Source: Anaeromassilibacillus senegalensis (lineage in GTDB: Bacteria; Bacillota; Clostridia; Oscillospirales; Acutalibacteraceae). From it: 64,000 nucleotides of DNA. How positions within the stretch are numbered: position 1 is the first letter of the stretch; each line of letters starts with the position of its first letter. Below, one piece after another: positions 33,227-40,698 of this stretch. The stretch spans positions 868,001-932,000 of the forward strand of contig NZ_LN868537.1 in NCBI RefSeq assembly GCF_001261775.1. Reading direction: 5' to 3'. The notes under the pieces were generated by a model that worked only from the letters and a program-made list of their open reading frames with translations, was not told the DNA's origin and ran no database searches. The position numbers were made by a program, and so were the translations under genes.

Positions 33227-33234
33227 AAAGTCAA
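33206..33234 (-). promoter_or_regulatory. Sigma-A promoter of the AbrB-like gene
   Basis: On the minus strand TTGACT (33234-33229), 17 bp, TATTCT (33211-33206). One TGTTAAAG box runs from the -35 into the spacer. Confidence 0.65.
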
Positions 33235-33273
33235 GAAAAATAAGCATCTTTAACATATAGGATAGGTGTTATT

Positions 33274-33522
33274 GTGAAAATTTATGATTACAATGGGCGT
33301 AAAAATATATCTGGCGACCGTATCAGAGAAGCCAGATTAAAATTAAAACTGTCCCAGGCTGAACTTGCGGCTCAAATGCAAATTGAGGGCATCAATATTG
33401 AGCGTGACAGCATCAGCCGAGTGGAAATTGGCACACGCTTTATCCCTGACTACGAATTGCCTGCATTTTCAAAGGTATTGAATGTTCCTGTAGAATGGAT
33501 TTTGGGAATGAAAGATCACTGA
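33274..33522 (+). CDS. XRE-family helix-turn-helix regulator
   Basis: An 82-residue Cro/CI-type DNA-binding protein. The HTH spans about 16-70, with IREARLKLKLSQAELAAQMQ as helices 1-2 and DSISRVEIGTR as the recognition region, ending VLNVPVEWILGM. There is no sensor domain. The start is GTG at 33274 behind GATAGGTG. The gene is divergent from the AbrB-like gene and shares with it 154 bp carrying three repeated boxes. Followed at once by a terminator. Confidence 0.9.
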   Translation: MKIYDYNGRKNISGDRIREARLKLKLSQAELAAQMQIEGINIERDSISRVEIGTRFIPDYELPAFSKVLNVPVEWILGMKDH

Positions 33523-33558
33523 GTGTCTATGTTTTGGACGACATAGGCACTCTTTTAT
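33521..33558 (+). terminator. Intrinsic terminator of the XRE gene
   Basis: GAGTG-CTATGT pairs with ACATAG-CACTC, followed by TTTTATAT. The left arm overlaps the stop codon. Confidence 0.8.
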
Positions 33559-33634
33559 ATTGCCAGCAATTTTCCGTATCTGCGACCGGATAACCCCGGT
33601 CTTGATTTCATTCCGCAAATTCTTTATAATGGTA

Positions 33635-33811
33635 GGGGTTGTTGCAGTTTGTATTCTGCAACGGCCCCGGAAGTCCATCCGGTCGTATAAAAGGTTCGTA
33701 AAGAACCATATCACTCGTTCCCACTCGCTCTTCTCAGGAAGAGAATTCCGTTCTCTGCGGAGAACGGCAAAGGGCTCTGCCCTTTGATCCCGCCGCTTTT
33801 TAGAAAAGCGG
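33635..33811. repeat. Cluster of seven consecutive hairpins upstream of the ABC-F gene
   Basis: Seven short inverted repeats in 177 bp: GTTGCAG/CTGCAAC inside GGGG/CCCC (33635-33668), CCGG/CCGG (33667-33682), GGTTC/GAACC (33693-33707), CTCTTC/GAAGAG (33728-33743), CCGTTCTC/GAGAACGG (33748-33767), CAAAGGGC/GCCCTTTG (33768-33786) and CCGCTTTT/AAAAGCGG (33793-33811). No T-run follows the last stem on either strand. The rest of the 394-bp gap (33523-33916) holds the XRE terminator and a weak TTACAA-N17-TATTTT promoter (33833-33861). Confidence 0.85.
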
Positions 33812-33916
33812 AAAAACACATTTCGCTCTATGTTACAATCAAAACAAGGGCTCCCTATTTTATATGACAGCCACTGCGCACGGCAGCGCCAGTGGTTTCT
33901 ACAAAGGAGAATCCCA

Positions 33917-35827
33917 ATGGCCTTGCTGAGCGCAAGCAATCTTCATAAATCATACGGCACGGACCTGGTGTTCCGCGCCGCTTCCTTTGAAATACAGGAG
34001 GGTGACCGGATCGGCCTGGTGGGTGTAAACGGTTCCGGCAAAACCACGCTGTTCCGCATTCTGACCGGCGAGGAAACCGCCGATGAAGGCGACGTCTATA
34101 AAGCGAATGCTACCGTCCTGGGATATATGGAACAGCACGTCTGCCGCGATTTGGAGCGCAGCGCATACAGCGAGGTGCTGACGGTCTTTGCAGACCTGCT
34201 GTCCATTGAAAAAGAATTGGACGCAATCAATCTGCAATTGCAGGTACATCCTTCCGACGAGCTGATCGAACGCCAGGCACTGCTGAACGATCAATTCGTT
34301 CACTCCGGCGGGCTCACCTGCCGGGCGCGGGCGCGTTCCACCCTGCTGGGCCTCGGCTTCGACGATCAACAGATGAGCATGCCCATCGGCGTGTTGAGCG
34401 GCGGACAGAAGGCAAAGTTACAGCTTGCCAAAATGCTGCTCTGCGGTGCAAACCTGCTGCTGCTGGACGAGCCGACCAACCATCTGGACATCGCCTCCGT
34501 CGAATGGCTGGAGGACTTCCTCCGCTCCTACAGCGGTTCCTTTATCGTCATTTCCCATGACCGGTATTTTCTGGACCGCATCACCAACCGCACTTTCGAG
34601 ATGGAAAACCACAAGCTTACCCTGTACAAGGGCAACTATACAAACTACTTACAGCAAAAGGAAGAAAACAACCTCGCCCTACAGCGCAAGTATGACAACA
34701 CCACAAGGGAAATCCACCGCATTGAAGGCATTGTGGCCCAGCAGCGGCAGTGGAACCGCGAAAAAAGCATCAAGACCGCGGAAAGCAAAATGAAAATGAT
34801 CGAGCGATTGGAAAGCACGCTGGAGCGCCCGGACGACAAGGTGGAAACTATCGACTTTGACTTTGGCATCAACCAGCGGGGCGGCAACGACGTCCTGACG
34901 GTCGATCACCTGGCGCTGGGCTTTGATGGAAAGGCGCTGTTCCGCAACGTCAGTATGCACGTCAAACGCGGCGAGCGCATCTTCCTGATCGGGCCGAACG
35001 GCTGCGGCAAAACTTCCTTTTTAAAAAGCCTGTTGGGCATTTACAGCCCTTCTGGCGGAGAGGTCCGCTTCGGTGCGGGGATCGACACCGGGTATTATGA
35101 TCAGATTCAGGAAGGGCTTCATCCGGAAAAGACTGTGCTGGACGAAATCTGGGACTCCTATCCCCGCATGACACAGACGGAAGTCCGCAGTGCGTTGGCG
35201 GTCTTTCTCTTTAAAGGGGAAGATGTGTTTAAAAGCGTGTCCGCCCTGTCCGGCGGCGAGCGTGCGCGCGTTTTGCTGCTGCGCCTGATGCTCTCCCGCG
35301 ACAATTTCCTCCTGCTGGACGAACCGACCAACCATTTGGACATCGGCTCGTGCGAGGCGCTGGAAAACGCCCTGCAAAGCTATGAAGGCACCCTGTTCAT
35401 CGTTTCTCACGACCGTTACCTCATCAACAAGATTGCGAACCGCATCTATTATCTGGATGAGAACGGTGCAACAGAATACGCTGGCAACTACGATTACTAT
35501 CTGGAAAAAACGAAGGCGGCGGCTGTGGAAAAAGCACAGTCCGCCGTCCCCAAGGAAAACGCCTATAAGCTGCGCAAAGAGCGCGAAGCCGCCATCCGCA
35601 AGGATCGTGCGGCGCTCAAGCGTCTGGAATCACGCATCGCAGAAACAGAAGAAAAGATCGCTGAGACGGAGGCAGAGCTCTGCAAGCCGGAGGTTGCCAG
35701 CGACTATCAGGCGACGTTGGAGCTGGCACAGGCATTGGAAACACTGAAGGAAGAAAACGAAACGCTTTTCCTGGACTGGAGCGCGCTCAGCGAAAAGCTG
35801 GAGGAACAGGAAACGCAGCAACAATAA
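33917..35827 (+). CDS. ABC-F family ATP-binding protein
   Basis: A 636-residue soluble protein with two ABC ATPase domains and no membrane part, so a ribosome-acting ABC-F rather than a transporter. Domain 1 has Walker A GVNGSGKTTL (about 36-45), signature LSGGQKAKLQLAKML and Walker B LLLLDEPTNHLDI. A charged linker (about 235-315) follows, then domain 2 with GPNGCGKTSF, LSGGERARVLLLRLML and LLLDEPTNHLDI, and a C-terminal coiled coil (about 550-636). These proteins act at the ribosomal E site and relieve stalling; some protect against antibiotics. The ATG at 33917 is behind AAAGGAGA. Its leader contains the hairpin cluster. Confidence 0.93.
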   Translation: MALLSASNLHKSYGTDLVFRAASFEIQEGDRIGLVGVNGSGKTTLFRILTGEETADEGDVYKANATVLGYMEQHVCRDLERSAYSEVLTVFADLLSIEKELDAINLQLQVHPSDELIERQALLNDQFVHSGGLTCRARARSTLLGLGFDDQQMSMPIGVLSGGQKAKLQLAKMLLCGANLLLLDEPTNHLDIASVEWLEDFLRSYSGSFIVISHDRYFLDRITNRTFEMENHKLTLYKGNYTNYLQQKEENNLALQRKYDNTTREIHRIEGIVAQQRQWNREKSIKTAESKMKMIERLESTLERPDDKVETIDFDFGINQRGGNDVLTVDHLALGFDGKALFRNVSMHVKRGERIFLIGPNGCGKTSFLKSLLGIYSPSGGEVRFGAGIDTGYYDQIQEGLHPEKTVLDEIWDSYPRMTQTEVRSALAVFLFKGEDVFKSVSALSGGERARVLLLRLMLSRDNFLLLDEPTNHLDIGSCEALENALQSYEGTLFIVSHDRYLINKIANRIYYLDENGATEYAGNYDYYLEKTKAAAVEKAQSAVPKENAYKLRKEREAAIRKDRAALKRLESRIAETEEKIAETEAELCKPEVASDYQATLELAQALETLKEENETLFLDWSALSEKLEEQETQQQ

Positions 35828-35854
35828 AAGCCCAGCCAATCGGCTGAGCTTTTC
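35826..35854. terminator. Terminator after the ABC-F gene
   Basis: AAAAGC-CAGCC pairs with GGCTG-GCTTTT; usable from both strands and lies between convergent genes. Confidence 0.8.
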
Positions 35855-35869
35855 CTTCTTTCATCCCTT

Positions 35870-36109
35870 TTATGACGCCCTTTGGAACACCGCTACCTGT
35901 TGCAGGAAATCCTGCACTTCCGGCGCGTCGCTGTCCACTTCAATTTGAATCGGTTTTGATAAATCCAGGCTGAAGACGCCCATAATGGATTTTGCATCAA
36001 TTTTATATTTGTCCGTTGTCAGATGGATCCCAAAGGGAAACTGATTCGTCAGCGATACAAACTTCTTCACTTCTTCAATGCTTGTCAGCATAATCTGTGT
36101 CTTACACAA
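35870..36109 (-). CDS. HPr-like protein without the phospho-accepting histidine
   Basis: A 79-residue protein with an HPr-type fold. IDAKSIMGVFSLDLSKPIQIEVD matches the second half of HPr, where DAKSIM is also found. The segment that should carry the active-site His and the HARPA motif reads SLTNQFPFGIHL, without it. It is therefore probably not a phosphotransfer protein; a regulatory or binding role is inference. The start chosen is TTG at 36109, since GGAGGT lies 7 bp ahead. The ATGs at 36124 and 36115 sit before or within that site. Confidence 0.72.
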   Translation of the reverse strand: MCKTQIMLTSIEEVKKFVSLTNQFPFGIHLTTDKYKIDAKSIMGVFSLDLSKPIQIEVDSDAPEVQDFLQQVAVFQRAS

Positions 36110-36216
36110 TGCCATTACCTCCATCTCTTTTCGTTTCTTATTTTATAATCATAGCGCAGGAAAAAGACCGGGTCAATACATTATTTGTAAATTTTATTAC
36201 ATACAGGAGCTTCAAA

Positions 36217-37506
36217 ATGAAAGTTAGCGTACTCACTCTCGGCTGTAAAGTCAACCAATATGAATCGCAGGCCATGCTGGAACAACTGGTTTCCGCGGGT
36301 TTTTCCGCATGCGAAACGTCCGCGGAAAGCGATGTGGTACTGATCAATTCCTGTACTGTCACCGCAACCAGCGACCAAAAGGTGCGCCAGACGCTACATC
36401 GCGCCCGGCGGGCCAATCCCAACGCTGTGATTGTGCTTACCGGCTGTATGCCGCAGGCCTTTCCCGAGTTGGCGGAACAGCTGACCGACGCGGATATTGT
36501 TTTGGGCAACTCCAATCGGCGCTCCCTTTTGCCGGATATTCTGCAATATCTCTCCTCCCGTCAGCGCATTGTGGACATCGTTCCGCATGAAAAGACCGCC
36601 GCGTTTGAAAGCATGCACGTCGACCGCTTTTATGAGCGCACCCGCGCCTTCATCAAAATAGAGGACGGCTGCAACCGCTTCTGCTCCTATTGCATCATTC
36701 CCTACGCGCGGGGCCGGGTCCGTTCCAAACCGCTGGAAGAACTGAAGCAGGAGGTTGCGGACATCGCGGCAAACGGCTACCGGGAGGTCGTACTGACCGG
36801 CATCAACCTCTCCGCCTATGGGCAGGAGCTCGGCCTTCACCTCTGCGACGCGGTGGAAGCCGCCTGCGAACCGGAAGGAATTGCGCGGGTACGTCTCGGC
36901 TCTCTGGAACCGGAGCAGCTCAGCGAGCCCGTCATTGCCCGTCTGGCACGGCAAAAGAAGCTCTGCCCGCAGTTTCATCTCTCCCTGCAAAGCGGCTGTG
37001 ACGCGACGTTAAAGCGCATGAACCGCCACTATACAGCCGACGAATACCGCACCATTGTCCGCAATTTGCGCGCGGCATTTCCAAACGCCGCCATCACCAC
37101 AGATATTATGGTGGGATTTCCCGGGGAAACCGAAGCGGAATTTGTGGAATCGCTTGCCTTTGCCGAAGAAATCCGCTTTGCCAAAGTCCATGTATTTGCC
37201 TACTCACGCCGCCCCGGCACCAAAGCCAACGATGCGCCCGGCCAGGTGACGCAGCGCGTCAAAGAAGAGCGCAGCCGCCAGATGATCGCACTGACGCAGA
37301 AAACCAAGGAAGCCTTTTTTCAGGAGCAGCTCGGCCGCACGGAAAACGTTCTTTTTGAGCGTGAAACCGCCAAGCATGTATATGACGGATACACGGAAAA
37401 CTATACCCCCGTCAAGGTCAGCAGTACAGAAAATCTCTGCGGGCAGATTCGGCCAACCGCTCTACAGGAGGCTGACGCGGAATGCTGTTTTGGCAGGCTG
37501 GTCTGA
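36217..37506 (+). CDS. mtaB: tRNA (N6-L-threonylcarbamoyladenosine(37)-C2)-methylthiotransferase
   Basis: A 429-residue radical SAM enzyme of the MiaB family, MtaB branch, converting t6A37 to ms2t6A37 in tRNAs reading ANN codons. The N-terminal domain has GCKVNQYESQAM, SCTVTATSDQKVRQ and LTGCMPQ, giving three cluster cysteines. The radical SAM motif is CNRFCSYC, followed by IPYARGR and LGSLEPEQL. A C-terminal TRAM-like part ends the protein. The ATG at 36217 is behind CAGGAG; the frame is open upstream without matching sequence. TLGCKVNQYES at the N-terminus favours MtaB over MiaB. Confidence 0.92.
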   Translation: MKVSVLTLGCKVNQYESQAMLEQLVSAGFSACETSAESDVVLINSCTVTATSDQKVRQTLHRARRANPNAVIVLTGCMPQAFPELAEQLTDADIVLGNSNRRSLLPDILQYLSSRQRIVDIVPHEKTAAFESMHVDRFYERTRAFIKIEDGCNRFCSYCIIPYARGRVRSKPLEELKQEVADIAANGYREVVLTGINLSAYGQELGLHLCDAVEAACEPEGIARVRLGSLEPEQLSEPVIARLARQKKLCPQFHLSLQSGCDATLKRMNRHYTADEYRTIVRNLRAAFPNAAITTDIMVGFPGETEAEFVESLAFAEEIRFAKVHVFAYSRRPGTKANDAPGQVTQRVKEERSRQMIALTQKTKEAFFQEQLGRTENVLFERETAKHVYDGYTENYTPVKVSSTENLCGQIRPTALQEADAECCFGRLV

Positions 37507-37540
37507 AAGGCCTGTTTGAACTCTTTAGTCTGAGCAGAAT

Positions 37541-38851
37541 TTAACCATTCAATTGTTTGATCACATTCTGGATTTCTTCTTTTGTTTGATCTGCATTTAA
37601 ATATTCCCAACTGTAAAACATGAATCCGTCACAGTCGGTTTGTCTTCCCAAAGAGACCTGCTGTGCCAGAATGTTGTTGGATTTTTTCCAGGTTCCGTCG
37701 TCCGCGTCGGAACCTGCTTTATATGCAGCCAAACCGAAATACAGCTTGATGTTGTCGTCTTTGACCATCTGTTTCCACTGATCCGCCGCCACATTAAACG
37801 GCAAGGTGGGATTTTCAAAATTGACGTACAACTGCGGGCAAATATAATCCACATAGCCGCGCACAGAACACCACGCGTTGACGTCCGCGCCGATTTTCAG
37901 GTCGTTTTCAACGTTGGCCTGCGGAGAAATACCAAATTGAACCTCCGGCTTCACGCTCTTAATTTCGCTGTAGGTGAGCTGCACCAGCGCATTGACGTTT
38001 GCGCGGCGCCACTCCTGCAAATTGAGCGGCGTGCCATTCCTGGCCGCGGACTGTGTATATTCGCTGTAAGCCGCCTGGTCAAAGGAGGCATCCTCCGTGG
38101 GATAAAAATAGTCGTCGAACTGGATGCCGTCCACGTCATAATTTTCCGCAATCTCCTTTGCCCCATCGGCAACCAGCTTGCGGACTTCCTTGTATGCCGG
38201 GTTAAAGTATTTTCCCGTGTCGGTCTGAACGATCCACCCTGCTTTAGCGGCGTCCTCTTTCCAGAGGTTGTACGCGTTCGTCTGCGCCAGGATGGAAGGC
38301 GTATCCCCCAGCTGCACGCGCATGGGATTGATCCACGCATGGAATTCCATCCCGGCGTCGTGCGTCGCTTTTACCATGTAAGCCAGCGGGTCGTAGCCGG
38401 GATTCACCCCCTGCGTTCCGCCCACAATATGGGACCATGGATAGAGCTCCGACGGATACAGCGCGTCGCCAAACGGACGGACATGGACAATCAGCGCATT
38501 CATACCGACCGCTTTGGAACCGGCAATGATGGCGTCAAATTTCTTTTGGAACGCCGCTTCGCTCCGGTCTTCCTCCTTGCTCATATCAAGGCTCATGTAA
38601 GGAACCCAAACGGCGCGCATTTCTTCCGTGGCCGCCGGCGCTGTCACCACAGGAGACTCCTGCTGAACAGAAGACGACGCAGGCGGTTCCTCTGCCTGGG
38701 AAGGCCCCTCGGAGGATATCGTTTCTGGTATAGAGGTTTGCGCCGGCTGCGTGCCGCCGCTGAAATTGACCGCCATGCACAATGCAACCGCAATGACAAG
38801 CAGGCAAACGCACGCCAGCAGGCTGTGGCGATGGAATAGCTTAATCACCAT
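37541..38851 (-). CDS. Membrane-anchored glycoside hydrolase-like protein (GHL10/DUF187 family)
   Basis: A 436-residue exported protein. The signal anchor LLACVCLLVIAVALCMAV lacks an obvious cleavage site. A Ser/Pro/Glu-rich linker (to about 75) follows, then the catalytic-like barrel: EMRAVWVPYMSLDM, NALIVHVRPFGDALYPS, EFHAWINPMRVQ, VDGIQFDDYFYP and VDYICPQLYVNFENP. These are hallmarks of the family-10-like glycosidases of Firmicutes, thought to act on cell-wall or exopolysaccharide. The substrate is unknown. The gene is divergent from a zinc-ribbon gene. Confidence 0.9.
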   Translation of the reverse strand: MVIKLFHRHSLLACVCLLVIAVALCMAVNFSGGTQPAQTSIPETISSEGPSQAEEPPASSSVQQESPVVTAPAATEEMRAVWVPYMSLDMSKEEDRSEAAFQKKFDAIIAGSKAVGMNALIVHVRPFGDALYPSELYPWSHIVGGTQGVNPGYDPLAYMVKATHDAGMEFHAWINPMRVQLGDTPSILAQTNAYNLWKEDAAKAGWIVQTDTGKYFNPAYKEVRKLVADGAKEIAENYDVDGIQFDDYFYPTEDASFDQAAYSEYTQSAARNGTPLNLQEWRRANVNALVQLTYSEIKSVKPEVQFGISPQANVENDLKIGADVNAWCSVRGYVDYICPQLYVNFENPTLPFNVAADQWKQMVKDDNIKLYFGLAAYKAGSDADDGTWKKSNNILAQQVSLGRQTDCDGFMFYSWEYLNADQTKEEIQNVIKQLNG

Positions 38852-38933
38852 ATTGATTCTTCATCCTTTCTCTCAGCGGCTTCCCGCCGTTCCTGTCGCT
38901 TTGTCCAATTGGTTCCATTGTAACGCAACCCAT

Positions 38934-38962
38934 TTGACAGATTGGCGCAAATCGTGTAGGAT
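38934..38962 (+). promoter_or_regulatory. Sigma-A promoter of the zinc-ribbon/DUF1294 pair
   Basis: TTGACA (38934-38939), 17 bp, TAGGAT (38957-38962), about 43 bp before the start codon. Confidence 0.65.
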
Positions 38963-39005
38963 GGCTAAAGAATCCCGATCATCGGCTTTACTGGAGGTGT
39001 AAACC

Positions 39006-39371
39006 TTGTTTTTTCTGATCAGTATTGTTGCCGGCGGCAGCGATTTAGGCCAGCGGCGTTGTACCATGCCCTGCTGTGGACCTGTAAACGTCTACCTGTC
39101 TTATACCTTTCAACAATTCACGTTCTTTTTCATTCCCCTCTTTCGTTTTAACAAGCAGTATTTTCTTACCTGCCCGCAGTGCGGCGCAATCTACACACTC
39201 ACCAAAGACGAAGGAAAGCGGTTGGAAAAAGACGCGGACGCGCGGGCCGATCCCGCTTGTATGCACTTGGTGCGGCAGACTCATCACAGCCATTGCCCAC
39301 GGTGCGGCGCACCGGTTGAAGCAAACAGCCGCTATTGCCCGCAATGCGGCGCTTACTTAGGAGGTCAATGA
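39006..39371 (+). CDS. Zinc-ribbon protein of unknown function
   Basis: A 121-residue protein. A hydrophobic N-terminal part (FFLISIVAGG; FFFIPLFRF) is followed by CPQCGAIYTLT and a C-terminal double CxxC zinc ribbon (CPRCGAPVEANSRYCPQCGAYL). An N-terminal Cys-Cys pair (PCCGPVNVYLS) may contribute. The start is TTG at 39006 behind GGAGGTG. Its stop overlaps the DUF1294 start region, so the two are cotranslated. The function is not known. Confidence 0.8.
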   Translation: MFFLISIVAGGSDLGQRRCTMPCCGPVNVYLSYTFQQFTFFFIPLFRFNKQYFLTCPQCGAIYTLTKDEGKRLEKDADARADPACMHLVRQTHHSHCPRCGAPVEANSRYCPQCGAYLGGQ

Positions 39372-39658
39372 TGCAATACTGGATTCTGTATTTTGTTTTT
39401 ATCAGTCTGGTCGCGATTATCCTGACGGTGCACGACAAAGACGCCGCGCAGAAACACCGCTGGCGCATCCCCGAAGCCACCCTGCTTTGGGTTGCCGCGC
39501 TCGGCGGTTCCGTCGCCATGTACTTCACCATGCAGATCATTCACCATAAGACCAGGCATAAGAAATTTATGATTGGGATTCCGGTGATTTTCTTTGTCCA
39601 GTTGATCGCAATCGCATTTATTACCGGGCAAATTTCTTTTCCAAATCTGTTTCACTAA
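39371..39658 (+). CDS. DUF1294 membrane protein
   Basis: A 95-residue membrane protein with three hydrophobic segments (WILYFVFISLVAIILTV, TLLWVAALGGSVAMYFTM, FMIGIPVIFFVQLIAIAFI) and the DUF1294 hallmarks DKDAAQKHRWRIPEATL and HHKTRHKKF. AGGAGG lies 6 bp before the ATG at 39371; another ATG at 39368 overlaps the previous stop and is only 3 bp from it. The role is unknown. Confidence 0.87.
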   Translation: MQYWILYFVFISLVAIILTVHDKDAAQKHRWRIPEATLLWVAALGGSVAMYFTMQIIHHKTRHKKFMIGIPVIFFVQLIAIAFITGQISFPNLFH

Positions 39659-39706
39659 AAAATCCCTTCCGCTGGCCAAAGCAAATGGCAGGCGGAAGGG
39701 ATTTTC
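39657..39706. terminator. Bidirectional terminator
   Basis: AAAATCCCTTCCGC pairs with GCGGAAGGGATTTT, with an inner GCCA/TGGC. It sits between convergent genes. Confidence 0.9.
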
Positions 39707-39762
39707 TGATAAAAGGATAAAATAAATAATATAATCTGGTTTCATACGGCAAGATCATTCTG

Positions 39763-40617
39763 TTATAGATGCAGCGATTTGCTCGGACACTCGTCTATAC
39801 ATTTAAAACATAATATGCACTCTGTTCCGTTTATACGTTTACGAGAATTATTGACAACATCAACATCCATAGGACAAACCTTTTTGCATTTTCCGCAGGA
39901 AATACATTTATCCATATCGTTTTTGACGCGCAATAAAGTATAATAGCTTGCTGGTTTTAAAAATACAGTGATAGGACAGATATATTTGCAAAAAGCACGG
40001 TTGTCCTGAAGCGCAAAAGCCAATCCTATCCCTAAGGCGTAATATAAAACATTTCCAATGATAAAACTCCAGAACATAATCTTTTCAATGTTGGGCAGCT
40101 GGAGTACAAAAAGCGCACCAATAAATAAGAACGAGCAAGCAAACACGGCGTACCGGATAAAACCAATCTTTTTTCTTGGATGCCTTGGTACTTTATAGGG
40201 CAGCAGATCAAGAAGCATAGCTGTCCAACAGGCATATCCGCACCACCCACGGCCAAAAAGAAGCGGGCCCGCAATTTTTGCAACCACGTAATGAATGACT
40301 GCTGCCTCAAACACACCTAAAAACAAATAATACCAAAAACCTTCAATCTGCATGTTCTCGCGGGATATAATTCCAAGATACACAAGCATATATAGGCCCA
40401 CGGCAAACTGGACAATCGTACGGGCATATTTTAATTTTCTAATATAAAAAGCAATTCCAAGTGCAAGGCATATTCCTATGTAAGAAAAGTTGAATAAATA
40501 AAAAATATTATCAAGCATCAACCACAGTGTTACAGCAATTGCTTCAAAAAGCAACCATAAAGCCGTGGGAAACAGATACTTTTTAAGCAGCAGTTTTTTA
40601 TTTTGCAATGAGCCCAC
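39763..40617 (-). CDS. Membrane-bound 4Fe-4S ferredoxin-type protein (NapH/CcoG-like)
   Basis: A 284-residue protein with about six hydrophobic segments, a mid-protein CGYACW motif, CKYICPITVF, and two C-terminal ferredoxin motifs CISCGKCKKVCP and CILCFKCIDECP. NapH-like proteins pass electrons from quinol or flavin to a reductase or help maturation. No reductase gene is next to it. It is clearly richer in A and T than its neighbours, with codons such as ATA, TTA and AAA frequent, suggesting recent acquisition. The ATG is behind GGTGGG. Confidence 0.85.
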   Translation of the reverse strand: MGSLQNKKLLLKKYLFPTALWLLFEAIAVTLWLMLDNIFYLFNFSYIGICLALGIAFYIRKLKYARTIVQFAVGLYMLVYLGIISRENMQIEGFWYYLFLGVFEAAVIHYVVAKIAGPLLFGRGWCGYACWTAMLLDLLPYKVPRHPRKKIGFIRYAVFACSFLFIGALFVLQLPNIEKIMFWSFIIGNVLYYALGIGLAFALQDNRAFCKYICPITVFLKPASYYTLLRVKNDMDKCISCGKCKKVCPMDVDVVNNSRKRINGTECILCFKCIDECPSKSLHL

Positions 40618-40657
40618 CTCACATTCGCCTTATTTGCATGAAGGCCTATATAAATAG

Positions 40658-40686
40658 AGCCGCTGCACACTCTTTGTGCAGCGGCT
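40658..40686 (-). terminator. Hairpin at the 3' end of leuS
   Basis: AGCCGCTGCAC pairs with GTGCAGCGGCT. The minus-strand tail CTATTTATAT is only moderately T-rich, so it may be a weak terminator. Confidence 0.65.
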
Positions 40687-40698
40687 TCTGTCCCTGAA

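Larger units (their letters stand above)
33196..33255. promoter_or_regulatory. Three CTTTAACA boxes: putative shared operator of the AbrB and XRE genes
   Basis: CTTTAACA at 33196-33203, its inverse TGTTAAAG at 33223-33230, and CTTTAACA at 33248-33255. Start-to-start spacings are 27 and 25 bp. They overlap both divergent promoters. Confidence 0.6.

Noticed and set aside
33274-33522. XRE and AbrB pair as a toxin-antitoxin or prophage remnant
   Set aside because: Neither gene has a toxin partner, integrase or phage gene nearby; the layout fits a plain regulator pair.
33635-33811. Hairpin cluster as a CRISPR array
   Set aside because: The stems differ in sequence from one another and there are no equal-length repeats with unique spacers.
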